In this document: in pieces, positions 16,516-27,100 of the stretch
Layout: each line of letters opens with the position of its first letter
How positions within the stretch are numbered: position 1 is the first letter of the stretch
Source of the DNA: Fulvimarina manganoxydans
GTDB lineage: Bacteria > Pseudomonadota > Alphaproteobacteria > Rhizobiales > Rhizobiaceae
DNA: 64,000 bases
Reading direction: 5' to 3'
NCBI RefSeq assembly: GCF_900176465.1
Contig: NZ_FWXR01000004.1
Location: 124,001-188,000 of the forward strand
The notes under the pieces: generated by a model
What the model saw: the letters and a program-made list of their open reading frames with translations, nothing else
Databases searched by the model: none
What the model was told of the DNA's origin: nothing
Position numbers and translations under genes: made by a program

Positions 16516-17537
16516 CGGGTCATGGCGGGACCGAGGACCCTGCCATTGGCGGACCGACCCGGCATATCCCGGTGCTTCTCGCCGAAGTTCTCGATCATCT
16601 CGACCCGAAGCCGGGCGAGATCGTCGTTGACGGCACCTTCGGGGCCGGCGGCTACAGCCGTGCGATCCTGGATCGCGGCGCCGATGTGATTGCGATCGAC
16701 CGCGATCCGTCCGCGATCGAGGCGGCGTGGTCGATGGCGGAGGGATTCGAAGGGCGGCTAACGCCCGTCCATGGGCGTTTCGGCGCAATGGGCGAACTTC
16801 TGGCCGATCGTGCCGGCTCCCTCGACGGTGTCGTGCTCGACATCGGCGTTTCGTCCATGCAGCTCGACGAGGCCGAGCGCGGCTTCTCCTTCCAGAAGGA
16901 TGGCCCGCTCGACATGCGGATGGGGCGCGAGGGACCGAGTGCTGCGGATGTGGTCAACACATTGTCCGTCGGCGATTTGGCGCGCATTTTCAATTTTCTG
17001 GGCGAAGAGCGTCACGCCGGGCGGGCCGCACGTGCGATCGTCGATCGCCGGGAGGAAGAGCCCTTTTCGCGCACGCTCGATCTGTCTCGCGTCATCGGCA
17101 AGGCGGTTGGGCGCTCGCCAAAGGACAAGATCGATCCGGCCACACGCAGCTTTCAGGCTCTGCGCATTTTCGTCAATGACGAGCTCGGTGAGCTCGCGCG
17201 AGCGCTCGTTGCCGCCGAGACGCTTCTGAAGCCGGGCGGTCGTCTCGTCGTTGTCTCCTTCCATTCTTTGGAAGACCGCATCGTCAAGCGCTTCTTTCAG
17301 GATCGTTCGTCGAGCGGCGGTGGTTCACGCCATCTTCCCGACGTGATTACGGTCGTGCCGACCTTCGAGGCCCGCAACCGCGCCATCGGTGCGAGCGACG
17401 CGGAAGCCGCCGTCAATCCGAGGGCGCGCTCGGCGAAGCTCAGATTGGGCACGCGGCTGGAAGCCCCCGCCCGCACCACCAATGATCCGCTTTCCTTCGC
17501 CGGCCTCCCGGCTCTCGCCGACATTGAGAGGCTCTGA
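16512..17537 (+). CDS. rsmH: 16S rRNA (cytosine(1402)-N(4))-methyltransferase RsmH
   Basis: SAM-dependent methyltransferase (MraW) acting on C1402 of 16S rRNA, 341 residues. Motifs: [13 protein letters not shown] at the start, SAM loop [52 protein letters not shown] (shown here only as landmark segments), and [13 protein letters not shown] near the C-terminus. ATGA overlap with mraZ fixes the start, although the frame stays open for over 600 bp upstream. Confidence 0.97.
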   Translation: MTGHGGTEDPAIGGPTRHIPVLLAEVLDHLDPKPGEIVVDGTFGAGGYSRAILDRGADVIAIDRDPSAIEAAWSMAEGFEGRLTPVHGRFGAMGELLADRAGSLDGVVLDIGVSSMQLDEAERGFSFQKDGPLDMRMGREGPSAADVVNTLSVGDLARIFNFLGEERHAGRAARAIVDRREEEPFSRTLDLSRVIGKAVGRSPKDKIDPATRSFQALRIFVNDELGELARALVAAETLLKPGGRLVVVSFHSLEDRIVKRFFQDRSSSGGGSRHLPDVITVVPTFEARNRAIGASDAEAAVNPRARSAKLRLGTRLEAPARTTNDPLSFAGLPALADIERL

Positions 17538-17544
17538 GCGAACG

Positions 17545-17901
17545 ATGTTCAAGACACTGGAAGTCGTCATGATCGCGGTGATGCTGGCAGCGGCCGGCTG
17601 GACCTACAAGATCAAGCACGAGGCGGAGGCGCTGGAGAACCAGCTCTTCGCCGTCGAGCGGCAGATCAAGTCGCAGAAGGAGGCCATGGCCATCCTGTCG
17701 GCCGACCTGACGCTCCTCGTGCAGCCGTCGCGCCTGCAGCGCCTGGCCGAGGCCTATCAGGCCGAATTGCAGCTCGAGCCCTTGAAGCCCGAACAGATCA
17801 TCGAACCCGACGAATTACCCGCTCCCGCCGTCGCGCCAGTTCTTGATGGTGCCGGCGAGAGCGAAGACGTCGCCTCCAATACGACCGCAATGGTGCGCTG
17901 A
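17545..17901 (+). CDS. ftsL: Cell division protein FtsL
   Basis: 118 residues. Short N-terminus, one transmembrane helix (VVMIAVMLAAAGWTY), then a periplasmic coiled-coil stretch (AEALENQLFAVERQIKSQKEAMAIL) and an acidic, Pro/Ala-rich tail. Position between rsmH and ftsI and this architecture identify FtsL, which bridges FtsQ/FtsB to FtsW-FtsI. Start at ATG 17545, seven bases after the rsmH stop; its TGA shares a base with the ftsI ATG. Confidence 0.88.
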   Translation: MFKTLEVVMIAVMLAAAGWTYKIKHEAEALENQLFAVERQIKSQKEAMAILSADLTLLVQPSRLQRLAEAYQAELQLEPLKPEQIIEPDELPAPAVAPVLDGAGESEDVASNTTAMVR

Positions 17902-19628
17902 TGCGATTCCCCAAGTCTTATCTGCGTGGCGGAACCTCCAAACCCGGTCGGCAAGTCGGCGCCGCTCCCGCGCCCTCTCGCTTGACTGCGCCGCCCCGCA
18001 ACAAGAACCGCTTTGTCATCGCGATTGGCCTGTTCTTCTGCGTCTATGCCGCGATCGGTGGTCGCCTTGTTCAGTGGGGCGCGGCACAAACGGACAACAG
18101 CTTCAGCATTGCCGCCGGCGACCGGATCATGGCCTCGCGCCCGGATCTCGTCGATCGGAACGGCGAAATCCTGGCGACCGACATCCGCACCGCGTCCCTG
18201 TTCGCCGAGCCGCGCCGCATCGTCGATGCCGACGAAGCGAGCGAACTGCTTCTGACGGTGCTGCCGGATTTCGATCCGAAATGGCTCTATCGCCGCCTGG
18301 CCTCCAAAGCCGGTTTTGTGTGGCTGCGCCGTGAGCTGACGCCTGGCCAGCAGCAGGCCATTCTCGATCTTGGCATTCCGGGCATCGGCTTTCGAACCGA
18401 ACAGCGCCGCTTTTATCCCGGTGGTTCGACCGCCGGCTTCGTGACCGGCCATGTCAATGTCGACAATCAAGGCATTGCCGGCATGGAGAAATATATCGAC
18501 GACCAGGGCTATATGGCTCTGCAGGATACCGGCCTTGCCATCAATACCGAGCTCGAGCCGGTCAAGCTGTCGATCGATTTGCGCGTGCAGCATATCGTCC
18601 GCGACGAGCTTGCGGCGGCGATGAAGCGCTACAAGGCGATCGCGGCCGGCGGTGTCGTTCTTGATGTCGAGACCGGCGAAGTCGTCGCGATGACTTCGCT
18701 ACCGGACTACGATCCGAACGATCCGGCCCAGGCGCTCGACAAGGACCGTATGAACCGCATGTCGGCCGGCCTTTATGAGATGGGCTCGACCTTCAAGACC
18801 TTTACGACCGCGATGGCGCTCGATTCAGAAAAGATGAATCTGAATTCGACCTTCGACGCGTCGCGTCCGATCCGTATGGGCGGCTTCACGATCAACGACT
18901 TCCACGGAAAGCGGCGTGTTCTGACCCTGCCCGAGGTCTTCATCTATTCCTCCAATATCGGCTCGGCCAAAGAAGCCGAGGCGGTGGGTATCGCAGGGCA
19001 TCAGGAGTTCCTGACCCGCCTCGGCCTCCTGACGCGAATGCAGACCGAGCTCCCCGAGGTTGCCCACCCGACCCAGCCGAAGGAGTGGAAGCTTCTGAAT
19101 TCGGTGACGATCTCCTTCGGACACGGCGTCTCGACCACGCCCCTGCAGACGGCGGTGGCCGCGGCTGCCCTCGTCAATGGCGGCAAGCTCATTCCGCCGA
19201 CATTCCTGCCGCGCACCAAAGAAGAGGCGGATGCCGTCGCAACGCGGGTCGTCTCGGAAAAGACCAGTGACGACATGCGCTATCTCTTTCGCCTCAATGT
19301 CGCCGATCAGCGCGGCTCGGGTAACCGGGCCGAAGTCAAGGGATATCAGGTGGGTGGCAAGACCGGCACAGCCGAGAAGGTCATCAATGGTCGCTATGTC
19401 GGCAACAAGCGCTTCAATGCCTTTCTCTCGGCATTTCCCATGGACAAGCCGCGCTATGTCGTCCTGGTCGTCGTCGATGAGCCGAAGCCCGAGGAGGGCC
19501 AGCATTATGCGACGGCCGGCATGAACGCCGCGCCGACGGTCGGTGCCATCATCCGTCGCTGCGCAGCCCTCTTGAAGGTTCGTCCGAAATTCGACCCGGA
19601 AGGCAAGGCGCTGCTCGTCTCCTATTGA
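17901..19628 (+). CDS. ftsI: Septal transpeptidase FtsI (PBP3)
   Basis: Class B penicillin-binding protein, 575 residues. One N-terminal transmembrane helix (FVIAIGLFFCVYAAIG), a pedestal domain, then the transpeptidase domain with SxxK as Ser-Thr-Phe-Lys (YEMGSTFKTFT), SxN as SSN (IYSSNIGSA) and KTG in GGKTGTAEK. It crosslinks septal peptidoglycan with FtsW. The ATG overlaps the ftsL stop by one base. Confidence 0.97.
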   Translation: MRFPKSYLRGGTSKPGRQVGAAPAPSRLTAPPRNKNRFVIAIGLFFCVYAAIGGRLVQWGAAQTDNSFSIAAGDRIMASRPDLVDRNGEILATDIRTASLFAEPRRIVDADEASELLLTVLPDFDPKWLYRRLASKAGFVWLRRELTPGQQQAILDLGIPGIGFRTEQRRFYPGGSTAGFVTGHVNVDNQGIAGMEKYIDDQGYMALQDTGLAINTELEPVKLSIDLRVQHIVRDELAAAMKRYKAIAAGGVVLDVETGEVVAMTSLPDYDPNDPAQALDKDRMNRMSAGLYEMGSTFKTFTTAMALDSEKMNLNSTFDASRPIRMGGFTINDFHGKRRVLTLPEVFIYSSNIGSAKEAEAVGIAGHQEFLTRLGLLTRMQTELPEVAHPTQPKEWKLLNSVTISFGHGVSTTPLQTAVAAAALVNGGKLIPPTFLPRTKEEADAVATRVVSEKTSDDMRYLFRLNVADQRGSGNRAEVKGYQVGGKTGTAEKVINGRYVGNKRFNAFLSAFPMDKPRYVVLVVVDEPKPEEGQHYATAGMNAAPTVGAIIRRCAALLKVRPKFDPEGKALLVSY

Positions 19629-19960
19629 TCGTCTCAGATGGCGCGGTGCCGGGACCGAACAGGCCCCGGCAGGCGGCTTGCCGAAGCCTGGACCTTGCGC
19701 GGTGCTGTCCTCGCGCGAGAGACGATGCGAATTCGCGCGGAGTGCGCCTGTCGCGTCATGGCTGATCAGGCCGGTTTGTTGCACATCGAACAGGACTTGG
19801 CGAAACGACGATCGACGCCGGCCCATCGTCGGAACGTTGCGCGAGATAAAACGGCATTGGGATTCTGAATTTCGGCGTGATGCTGTAAGAGGCTGCCGCG
19901 AACTTCTCCCTTCGCGGTGCCGCCTGTCGGCTGGCCGCGACGAGCCCGGACGAGACTTTG
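19629..19960 (+). other. 332-bp gap between ftsI and murE
   Basis: The only large break in the first half of the dcw cluster. I see no convincing gene, no strong terminator and no CtrA-type box; short open frames here look random. It may hold a secondary promoter for murE-murG. Confidence 0.5.
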
Positions 19961-21406
19961 ATGAAACTGAGCGAACTCGCACGTGGATTGGCGGATTGTC
20001 CGGAAGGTCCGGACCCTGAGGTGACGGGGCTGACCCTCGATTCGCGGAAGGTCGAACCTGGTTTTCTCTTCGTGGCGGTTCCTGGAGCCAAAACCGACGG
20101 TTCGCGTTTTGTGAAGGACGCGGCCGAGCGCGGTGCCGTCGCCATTCTTGCTGCCGCGGCAGCTGGGGAAGTCAGCGTCCCCACCATCGTCAGCGCCGAT
20201 CCCCGCCGCACGGGTGCGCAAATGGCGGCGCGCTTTTTCGGCGCTCAGCCCGACACCGTCGTCGCGGTCACGGGCACGGCCGGCAAGACATCCGTCGCCT
20301 CCTTCGTTCGCCAGATCTGGACGACGGCCGGCAAACAGGCGGCGTCCATCGGCACGACCGGCGTCGTTTCGCCGACGCGGAATGACTATGGCAGCCTGAC
20401 TACGCCCGATCCCGTCGATCTCGCCCGGCTGATGGCTTCGCTTGCGGGTGAAGGCGTGACCCATGCCGCGATGGAAGCCTCCAGCCACGGACTTGATCAA
20501 AGTCGGCTCGACGGCGTGCGCCTCGCAGCTGCCGCCTTCACAAATCTCGGCCATGACCATCTCGACTATCACCCGGATGTCGAAAGCTATTTCACGGCGA
20601 AGATGGGCCTCTTAACCCGTCTTCTTCCCAAGGGAGCGCCGGCTGTCATCTATTCCGACGATCGCTGGAGTGGCCGAGCGATCGAAGTGGCGTCAGGCTC
20701 CGGTGCGAAAGTGCTCACCGTCGGCCGCAATGGTTCTCTCCTCACATTGAAGCGCCTCGAACATGAGCGCGATCGCCAGATCGCCGAGATCGCGGTCGAC
20801 GGTTCGATCCATCGGATCGTCTTACCGCTCGCAGGCGAATTCCAGATGGCCAATGCGCTCGTCGCCGCGGGCCTTGCGATCGCGACCGGTGTGTCGGCGG
20901 TCGAGGCGCTCGAAGCGTTGGAGCATTTGAAAGGCGCGGCCGGTCGTCTCGAAAAGGCGGGCATGACATCGCAAGGCGTCCCGGTTTTCGTGGATTATGC
21001 CCATAAGCCCGAAGCGCTCGAAAATGTGCTGGCTGCCGTGCGGCCCTTCACGACAGGCCGTGTGATCGTCGTCTTTGGCTGCGGCGGCGACCGCGACAAG
21101 GCCAAGCGCCCGATGATGGGCGAGATTGCGTCGAGGCTCGCCGATGTCGCGATCGTCACCGACGACAATCCCCGCTCTGAGGAGCCGGCCACGATCCGCG
21201 CCGCCATCATGGCGGCTGCCGCGAATGCGACAGAGATCGGCGACCGTCGCCAGGCGATCCGCACTGCGATCGCCCAATCGCGGGCTGGCGATACCGTGGT
21301 CGTCGCCGGCAAGGGGCACGAGACCGGCCAGACGATCGCCGGCACCGTTCATCCCTTCAGCGATCATGCGGAAGTGCGCGCTGCCATTGCGGAGGCTGGC
21401 CGATGA
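19961..21406 (+). CDS. murE: UDP-MurNAc-tripeptide synthetase MurE
   Basis: Cytoplasmic Mur ligase, 481 residues, adding the third amino acid. ATP loop: [13 protein letters not shown]; conserved HDHLDYH; C-terminal DDNPRSEEP contains DNPR, which marks meso-diaminopimelate as substrate. ATG 19961 is chosen; a TTG directly before it is in frame. Stop overlaps murF (ATGA). Confidence 0.97.
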   Translation: MKLSELARGLADCPEGPDPEVTGLTLDSRKVEPGFLFVAVPGAKTDGSRFVKDAAERGAVAILAAAAAGEVSVPTIVSADPRRTGAQMAARFFGAQPDTVVAVTGTAGKTSVASFVRQIWTTAGKQAASIGTTGVVSPTRNDYGSLTTPDPVDLARLMASLAGEGVTHAAMEASSHGLDQSRLDGVRLAAAAFTNLGHDHLDYHPDVESYFTAKMGLLTRLLPKGAPAVIYSDDRWSGRAIEVASGSGAKVLTVGRNGSLLTLKRLEHERDRQIAEIAVDGSIHRIVLPLAGEFQMANALVAAGLAIATGVSAVEALEALEHLKGAAGRLEKAGMTSQGVPVFVDYAHKPEALENVLAAVRPFTTGRVIVVFGCGGDRDKAKRPMMGEIASRLADVAIVTDDNPRSEEPATIRAAIMAAAANATEIGDRRQAIRTAIAQSRAGDTVVVAGKGHETGQTIAGTVHPFSDHAEVRAAIAEAGR

Positions 21407-22914
21407 CCGAATGGCTCTGGGAAACCGATATCCTGATCGAGGCCATGCGAGCCCGCCCTATGGGCGGTCCCCTTCCCGAAGGGGTTACGGGCATCTCGAT
21501 CGATACGCGCACACTAGAGCGCGGCGAGGCATTCTTCGCCATCACCGGTGACCGTTTCGACGGGCACGACTTCCTGACGGCGGCGTCCAAGGCGGGGTCC
21601 GCGCTGCATGTGGTCTCGGAGCGAAAGCTCGCCGCTCTCGGCCGGGTCCAGTCGCCCATGCTCGTCGTCGACGACGTTCTGGCGGCTCTTGGACGGCTCG
21701 CACAGGCGGCGCGCGCAAGGGCCCGTGCCCGGATCGTCGCGGTCACGGGGAGCGTCGGCAAGACGACGACCAAGGAGGCGCTGCGCCACGGGCTCTCGGC
21801 CTGCGGGACCGTCCATGCGAGCGCGGCCTCCTTCAACAATCATTGGGGCGTGCCGCTGAGCCTTGCCCGGCTGCCGGCCGATGCGCGCTTTGCCGTCTTC
21901 GAGATCGGCATGAATCATCCCGACGAGATTCGGCCGCTCGTCAAGCTGGTTCGCCCCCATGCAGCGATGGTGACGCTGATCGCGCCCGCCCATCTCGGCC
22001 ATTTCAAGGATCTCGACGGCATCGCCGATGCCAAGGCGGAAATCTTCGAGGGCATCGTGCCGGGCGGCACGGCGCTTGTGAATGCCGACGATCCGAAATG
22101 CATGCGGCTTGCCGGTGCCGCACGTGCGGCCGGCGTCAGCGATGTGCGCACCTTCGGCGAGGCGCCAGGCGCTGACTTCCGGTTGGTCTCGTTTGACTCC
22201 GACGGCGAGGGCGCGCGCGTGGAGGCGGTCATCGGCGAAAAGCCGGTGGCGCTCCATCTCGCCATGGGCGGCCGTCATATCGCTCAGAACATTCTCGCCG
22301 TGCTCGGCTCGGCGGACATTCTTGGGGCGGATGTCCCCGCTGTTGCCGAGCGCCTGTCGAACTGGCGGGCGGTCAAGGGACGCGGCGAGCGCCATAGCCT
22401 GACAATGCCGGGCGGCGGCAGGGTGACGCTCCTGGACGACAGCTATAACGCCAATCCGGCCTCGATGCGCGCCGCCCTCGACACCATCGCGCGTACCCCG
22501 CTCGGCGAGGGCGGGCGCAAAATAGCGGTCCTGGGCGACATGAAGGAGCTGGGCGGTCACAGCCAAGCCATGCATGTGGAACTCGCCGAGCCGATCGAGG
22601 CCGCCGGCATCGACAAGCTGTTCATGGTCGGCGAGGAGATGAAGGCGCTCGACGAAGCGGTCGCGGGCAAGCTCTCGGCGTCTTGGCATGAAGACGTCGC
22701 CGGTGTCGCCGATGATCTGATGGCGTATATGCGGGCCGGCGATGCGATCGTCGTCAAGGGATCGCGCAGCATTGGTCTCGAAAAGGTCGTCGAGACGCTT
22801 CGCGGCCGTTTCGGCGCCGAAGACGAAGAGGCTCCGGCCATTCCGGAGCCGATGGAAGCGAGCGAGCCGAGCGCGGCTGAAACCGACGAGAACCAGGAGA
22901 GCCCGTCCCGATGA
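21403..22914 (+). CDS. murF: UDP-MurNAc-pentapeptide synthetase MurF
   Basis: Adds D-Ala-D-Ala to the UDP-MurNAc tripeptide, 503 residues. ATP loop [14 protein letters not shown], the [11 protein letters not shown] and [10 protein letters not shown] segments, and the [15 protein letters not shown] motif typical of MurF. An acidic C-terminal tail of about 35 residues ([18 protein letters not shown]...) is longer than in many homologues. Overlaps both murE and mraY by ATGA. Confidence 0.97.
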   Translation: MTEWLWETDILIEAMRARPMGGPLPEGVTGISIDTRTLERGEAFFAITGDRFDGHDFLTAASKAGSALHVVSERKLAALGRVQSPMLVVDDVLAALGRLAQAARARARARIVAVTGSVGKTTTKEALRHGLSACGTVHASAASFNNHWGVPLSLARLPADARFAVFEIGMNHPDEIRPLVKLVRPHAAMVTLIAPAHLGHFKDLDGIADAKAEIFEGIVPGGTALVNADDPKCMRLAGAARAAGVSDVRTFGEAPGADFRLVSFDSDGEGARVEAVIGEKPVALHLAMGGRHIAQNILAVLGSADILGADVPAVAERLSNWRAVKGRGERHSLTMPGGGRVTLLDDSYNANPASMRAALDTIARTPLGEGGRKIAVLGDMKELGGHSQAMHVELAEPIEAAGIDKLFMVGEEMKALDEAVAGKLSASWHEDVAGVADDLMAYMRAGDAIVVKGSRSIGLEKVVETLRGRFGAEDEEAPAIPEPMEASEPSAAETDENQESPSR

Positions 22915-23993
22915 TCGCCTATCTGGGGGAGTTCGCCGATCAGATCGCGATCTTCAACGTCTTTCGCTACATCACCTTCCGCACCGGCGCGGCGATGATC
23001 ACGGGGTTCATCACCGTTTTCCTCTTCGGGCCGGCGATCATCGCCGCCTTGCGCCTGCGCCAGGGCAAGGGTCAGCCGATCCGCGCCGATGGTCCGCAGA
23101 CCCATTTCAAGAAGGCCGGCACCCCGACCATGGGCGGGTTGATGATCCTGTCGGGGGTTCTCGTCTCGACCATGATCTGGGCCGATCTTCGCAATATCTA
23201 TGTGTGGACGGTGCTTCTCGTCACGGTCGGCTTCGGCGCGATCGGCTTTTATGACGACTATCTGAAAGTGACCAAGCAAAGCGACAAGGGCTTTTCCGGC
23301 CGCTCGCGCCTGGCGCTCGAATTCATCATCGCGGCGCTTGCCGTAACCTTGATCGTGGCGTCGGGCGAGGGGAGTTTCTCGACCTCGCTGGCCTTCCCCT
23401 TCATCAAGGAATTGCTGCTCGATCTTGGCTGGTTCTATGTGGCCTTCGCCGCCGTCGTCATCGTCGGGGCCGGCAATGCGGTGAACCTGACCGACGGCCT
23501 CGACGGCCTCGCGATCGTGCCGATCATGATCGCGGCGGCCGCTTTCGGTCTGATCGCCTATCTCTCGGGCAACGTGAATTTCTCCAATTACCTGCAGATC
23601 CATTATGTGGCCGGAACCGGCGAACTCGCGCCTCTTTGCGGCGCGGTGATCGGCGCCGGCCTCGGCTTTCTCTGGTTCAATGCCCCGCCGGCGGCGATCT
23701 TCATGGGCGATACCGGCTCGCTTGCCCTTGGCGGCATGACCGGCGCGATCGCGGTCGCGACCAAGCACGAAATCGTGCTAGCCATCATCGGCGGGCTTTT
23801 CGTCATCGAAGCCCTCTCGGTCATTATTCAGGTCGGCTGGTTCAAGATGACCGGCAAGCGCGTGTTCCTGATGGCGCCCATTCATCATCATTTCGAGAAG
23901 CTCGGCTGGACCGAAAGCCAGGTCGTGATCCGCTTCTGGATCATCGCCTTCATGCTGGCTTTCGTCGGCCTCTCGACCCTGAAGCTGCGGTAG
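22911..23993 (+). CDS. mraY: Phospho-MurNAc-pentapeptide translocase MraY
   Basis: Integral membrane enzyme with about ten helices, 360 residues, making lipid I from UDP-MurNAc-pentapeptide and undecaprenyl phosphate. Motifs: [35 protein letters not shown] (Asp-rich catalytic loop), [12 protein letters not shown] and [11 protein letters not shown]. Overlaps murF by ATGA and is followed by murD five bases later. Confidence 0.98.
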   Translation: MIAYLGEFADQIAIFNVFRYITFRTGAAMITGFITVFLFGPAIIAALRLRQGKGQPIRADGPQTHFKKAGTPTMGGLMILSGVLVSTMIWADLRNIYVWTVLLVTVGFGAIGFYDDYLKVTKQSDKGFSGRSRLALEFIIAALAVTLIVASGEGSFSTSLAFPFIKELLLDLGWFYVAFAAVVIVGAGNAVNLTDGLDGLAIVPIMIAAAAFGLIAYLSGNVNFSNYLQIHYVAGTGELAPLCGAVIGAGLGFLWFNAPPAAIFMGDTGSLALGGMTGAIAVATKHEIVLAIIGGLFVIEALSVIIQVGWFKMTGKRVFLMAPIHHHFEKLGWTESQVVIRFWIIAFMLAFVGLSTLKLR

Positions 23994-23998
23994 GACCC

Positions 23999-25390
23999 AT
24001 GAAGGCGGACAGTTTTGCGGGGAAACGGGTCGCGCTGTTCGGCCTTGGCGGGTCGGGCCGGGCGACGGCGCGCGCGCTCGCTGAGGCGGGCGCCGATCTG
24101 TGTGCCTTCGACGACAATCCGGCTTCTGTCTCGGCGGCGAGCGAGGAGGGAATCCCGACTGGCGATCTTCGCGAGATCGACTGGAGCAGGGTCGAATGTC
24201 TGGTTCTGGCGCCGGGCGTTCCCTTGACCCATCCCAAGCCCCATTGGACGGTCGATCTCGCCCATGCGGCAGGCGCAGACATCATCGGCGATGTCGAAAT
24301 CTTCGGGCGCGAGCGAGGGGCGAAAGCGCCGTCCGCGCCGTTCGTCGCCATCACCGGCACAAATGGCAAGTCGACGACGACGGCTCTGATTGCCCACTGC
24401 ATCCGGGCATCGGGCCGTGACACGCAACTCGGCGGCAATATCGGCGTGCCTGTCCTGACCCTCGCCGAACCGGCGCCGGAACGCCACTATGTGGTGGAAT
24501 GTTCCTCCTATCAGATCGACCTCGCGCCGACGCTCCGCCCTTCGGTAGGCATACTTCTCAATCTGACACCCGACCATCTCGACCGCCACGGAACCATGGA
24601 GCACTACGCTTCGGTGAAGGCGCGACTGGTGGCAGGTAGCGAGGCGGCGGTGATCGGCGTCGACGATACTTATTGCCGCACCATTGCCGACCGGCTCGAC
24701 GGTGCCGGCAAGACGGTCGTGCGGATCAGCGGGCAGAGCCGTCTCGATGACGGTGTCGGCTTTGACGGCGCGCGCGTCGTTCGCTCAATGGACGGCTTTT
24801 GCGATGCGGTTTTCGATCTCTCGGGGATCGGCTCCTTGCGCGGCCGCCACAACGGGCAAAACGCCGCCGCCGCGGTCGCGGCGCTCACGCTGACCGGGCT
24901 TTCGGACGCGGAGATCGAGGCGGGTCTGACGAGCTTTCCGGGGCTTGCCCATCGGATGGAAGAGGTTGGCCGGTTGGGTCCGGTTCTCTTCGTCAACGAT
25001 TCCAAGGCGACCAATGCGGATGCGGCCGCGACCGCGCTTGCGGCCTTCGAGCGGATTTATTGGATCGCTGGCGGCCTGCCTAAAGAGGGTGGCATCGCCT
25101 CGCTTGAAGGCTTCTTTCCGCGCATCGCCAAAGCCTATCTGATCGGCGAGGCGGCGCCTGCCTTTTCCGCGTCGATTGGTGAACGAATTCCTTACGAAAT
25201 TTCGGCAGTATTAGAGAATGCGGTTGCAAGCGCTGCGGCCGATGCCGCCACAGCTGGTGCCGAAGCTGTCGTCCTTCTGTCTCCGGCCTGTGCGAGTTTC
25301 GATCAGTACCGGAATTTCGAAGTTCGCGGCGACGCGTTTCGGGCGCTCGTTCGCGCGCTGCCCGGCATCGACGTGATCGGAAAGGGTTAG
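23999..25390 (+). CDS. murD: UDP-MurNAc-L-Ala:D-Glu ligase MurD
   Basis: 463 residues. N-terminal UDP-binding [17 protein letters not shown] loop [24 protein letters not shown] and [16 protein letters not shown]. Adds D-glutamate to UDP-MurNAc-L-Ala. The frame is open to 23636 inside mraY, but the ATG at 23999 directly after the mraY stop gives the family length. Confidence 0.97.
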   Translation: MKADSFAGKRVALFGLGGSGRATARALAEAGADLCAFDDNPASVSAASEEGIPTGDLREIDWSRVECLVLAPGVPLTHPKPHWTVDLAHAAGADIIGDVEIFGRERGAKAPSAPFVAITGTNGKSTTTALIAHCIRASGRDTQLGGNIGVPVLTLAEPAPERHYVVECSSYQIDLAPTLRPSVGILLNLTPDHLDRHGTMEHYASVKARLVAGSEAAVIGVDDTYCRTIADRLDGAGKTVVRISGQSRLDDGVGFDGARVVRSMDGFCDAVFDLSGIGSLRGRHNGQNAAAAVAALTLTGLSDAEIEAGLTSFPGLAHRMEEVGRLGPVLFVNDSKATNADAAATALAAFERIYWIAGGLPKEGGIASLEGFFPRIAKAYLIGEAAPAFSASIGERIPYEISAVLENAVASAAADAATAGAEAVVLLSPACASFDQYRNFEVRGDAFRALVRALPGIDVIGKG

Positions 25391-25392
25391 TC

Positions 25393-26550
25393 ATGGCGGG
25401 AACTTCCGCTAAACGCATCGCGGTCGCGGACTGGTGGCGCGGGCTCGATTACTGGCTGCTCACCGCCTTTCTGGTGCTCCTGGTCGGCGGGGTGATGCTG
25501 TCCTTTGCCGCGAGCCCGCCGGTCGCCGAGCGGATCGGCCTCGAACCGTTCCACTTCGTCAAGCGCCACGCGCTGTTCCTGGTGCCGTCGGCGATGGTCA
25601 TGTTCGCCTGCTCGCTGCTGACGCCGCGAGGGGTCAGACGGGCGGCCTTCATCCTTCTCGGCGTTTCCGTCGTCATGATGATCCTGACCCTCTTCATCGG
25701 GACCGAGATCAAGGGCGCGCGGCGCTGGATCGATTTCGGTCCGTTGGGCATTCAGCCTTCGGAATTCATGAAGCCCGCCTTCGTGGTCATCTGCGCCTTT
25801 CTCTTTGCCGAGAAGGCCCGAAGGCCGGACATTCCCGGCAACCTCTTCGCCCTGATCCTGCTTCTTGTCGTCGTTGCGCTTCTCGTCGCCCAGCCCGATC
25901 TCGGACAGACGATCCTGGTCTCAGCCGCATGGGGCGGTCTTTTCTTCATGGCGGGCATGCCCTGGATGTGGATCGTGGTCCTTGGCGCCGTCGGCCTTGC
26001 CGGCGCGGCCTTCGCCTATGAGGCCTTCGATCATGTGGCGAGCCGCATCGATCGGTTCTGGACGGGCGAAGGCGACACCTATCAGACCGATACGGCGCGC
26101 GACGCCATCCTCCATGGCGGCTGGATGGGCCAGGGACCGGGCGAGGGCACGGTCAAGCGCCTCCTGCCGGACAGCCATACCGACTTCGCCTTCGCCGTCA
26201 TCGCCGAGGAATTCGGTATCCTCACCTGCATGTTGCTGGCGACGATCTTCGCCTTCATCGTCCTGCGCGCCCTGTCGGTGGCCCTCAACCAGCGCGATGT
26301 CTTCACGCGCCTCGCCATTTCCGGCCTCGTCTTCATCTTCGGCCTCCAATCGATCATCAACATGGCGGTCAATCTGCAGCTGATGCCGGCCAAGGGCATG
26401 ACGCTGCCCTTCATCTCCTATGGCGGCTCCTCGATGATCGCGATTGCGATTTCGGCGGGCTTCGTTCTGGCGTTGACCCGAAAGCGGCCGGAGAACCGGT
26501 CTTATACGGACAAGCTTCTGGAGAGGACGACGCTGCTCCACGGGGTTTGA
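25393..26550 (+). CDS. ftsW: Peptidoglycan glycosyltransferase FtsW
   Basis: SEDS-family membrane polymerase, 385 residues with about ten helices. Landmarks: GARRWIDFGPLGIQPSEFMKPAF (family signature region), LLPDSHTDFAFAVIAEEFG, and LPFISYGGSSMIAIAIS near the end. Works with FtsI at the septum. Starts two bases after murD; its TGA shares a base with the ATG of the next small gene. Confidence 0.97.
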   Translation: MAGTSAKRIAVADWWRGLDYWLLTAFLVLLVGGVMLSFAASPPVAERIGLEPFHFVKRHALFLVPSAMVMFACSLLTPRGVRRAAFILLGVSVVMMILTLFIGTEIKGARRWIDFGPLGIQPSEFMKPAFVVICAFLFAEKARRPDIPGNLFALILLLVVVALLVAQPDLGQTILVSAAWGGLFFMAGMPWMWIVVLGAVGLAGAAFAYEAFDHVASRIDRFWTGEGDTYQTDTARDAILHGGWMGQGPGEGTVKRLLPDSHTDFAFAVIAEEFGILTCMLLATIFAFIVLRALSVALNQRDVFTRLAISGLVFIFGLQSIINMAVNLQLMPAKGMTLPFISYGGSSMIAIAISAGFVLALTRKRPENRSYTDKLLERTTLLHGV

Positions 26551-26849
26551 TGGGGATGGTGGCTTTGAGGGAGGGAGGCGCTCTGGAGACGGAGGCGTCG
26601 GGCGATGAGGGTCTCGCTCCGCGCCAAAAGACCGAGGCGGAACGCGAGCAGATCAAGCTCCGGGCGACCTATCTGAGCGGGATCGCGATCGGTGTCTTTC
26701 TCGTCGGGGGTCTGTCGCTGCCGTCGTCGATTCTCATTAGCGGAAAACAGAACTTTTGGATCGCCTTTGCCATCGCGATCGTTTGCGTTGGGGCAAGCCC
26801 GGTCATACATTGGGCAGCGCGACGGTCACTGAAGGATCTGGACCGATGA
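26550..26849 (+). CDS. Small two-helix membrane protein, unknown function
   Basis: 99 residues, starting in a TGATG overlap with ftsW. The first ~40 residues are charged and look cytoplasmic (ending QKTEAEREQIKLRA); two hydrophobic helices follow (YLSGIAIGVFLVGGLSLPSSIL, shortened to its core GIAIGVFLVGGLSL, and FWIAFAIAIVCVGASPVI), then a basic tail RRSLKDLDR. I do not recognise the family. Tight coupling to ftsW and to the next small gene suggests co-translation and a role linked to septal wall synthesis, but this is inference. ATG 26556 is an alternative start. Confidence 0.65.
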   Translation: MGMVALREGGALETEASGDEGLAPRQKTEAEREQIKLRATYLSGIAIGVFLVGGLSLPSSILISGKQNFWIAFAIAIVCVGASPVIHWAARRSLKDLDR

Positions 26850-27025
26850 GTTATCTTCAAGTTGCGATCGCGGTGCTCTTCACGCCCGTCAGTGCGGTTT
26901 TGATTGCTCTCTGGGTTTTGCGAGACGGAAAGAAAATCACCGCCAAAGCCCATGCCCGTGCGGCTCAGGAGCGCGGGGACGCGATCAATCGCGCTTCGGG
27001 TCGCGCAACCGTAAGCGAAACTTAA
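26846..27025 (+). CDS. Very small single-helix membrane protein, unknown function
   Basis: 59 residues in an ATGA overlap with the gene before it. One N-terminal helix (LQVAIAVLFTPVSAVLIALWVL, core VLFTPVSAVLIALWV), then a basic and polar cytoplasmic tail (RDGKKITAKAHARAAQERGD). No family recognised. The overlap, the membrane helix with positive-inside flank and the place between ftsW and murG argue for a real gene. murG starts 75 bp later. Confidence 0.6.
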   Translation: MSYLQVAIAVLFTPVSAVLIALWVLRDGKKITAKAHARAAQERGDAINRASGRATVSET

Positions 27026-27100
27026 CCACATCCATGTGACGGTCCCCGGCGCCGCGAACGATCCCATTGCCGACATCATCGCCCGTTACCGGGACCCCCC

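Noticed and set aside
23636-23998. Upstream extension of the murD frame inside mraY
   Set aside because: The extra residues are Arg-rich shadow sequence; the family start is at 23999. The same logic removes the long extensions of rsmH, pyk, ychF, hisF and the OPX gene.
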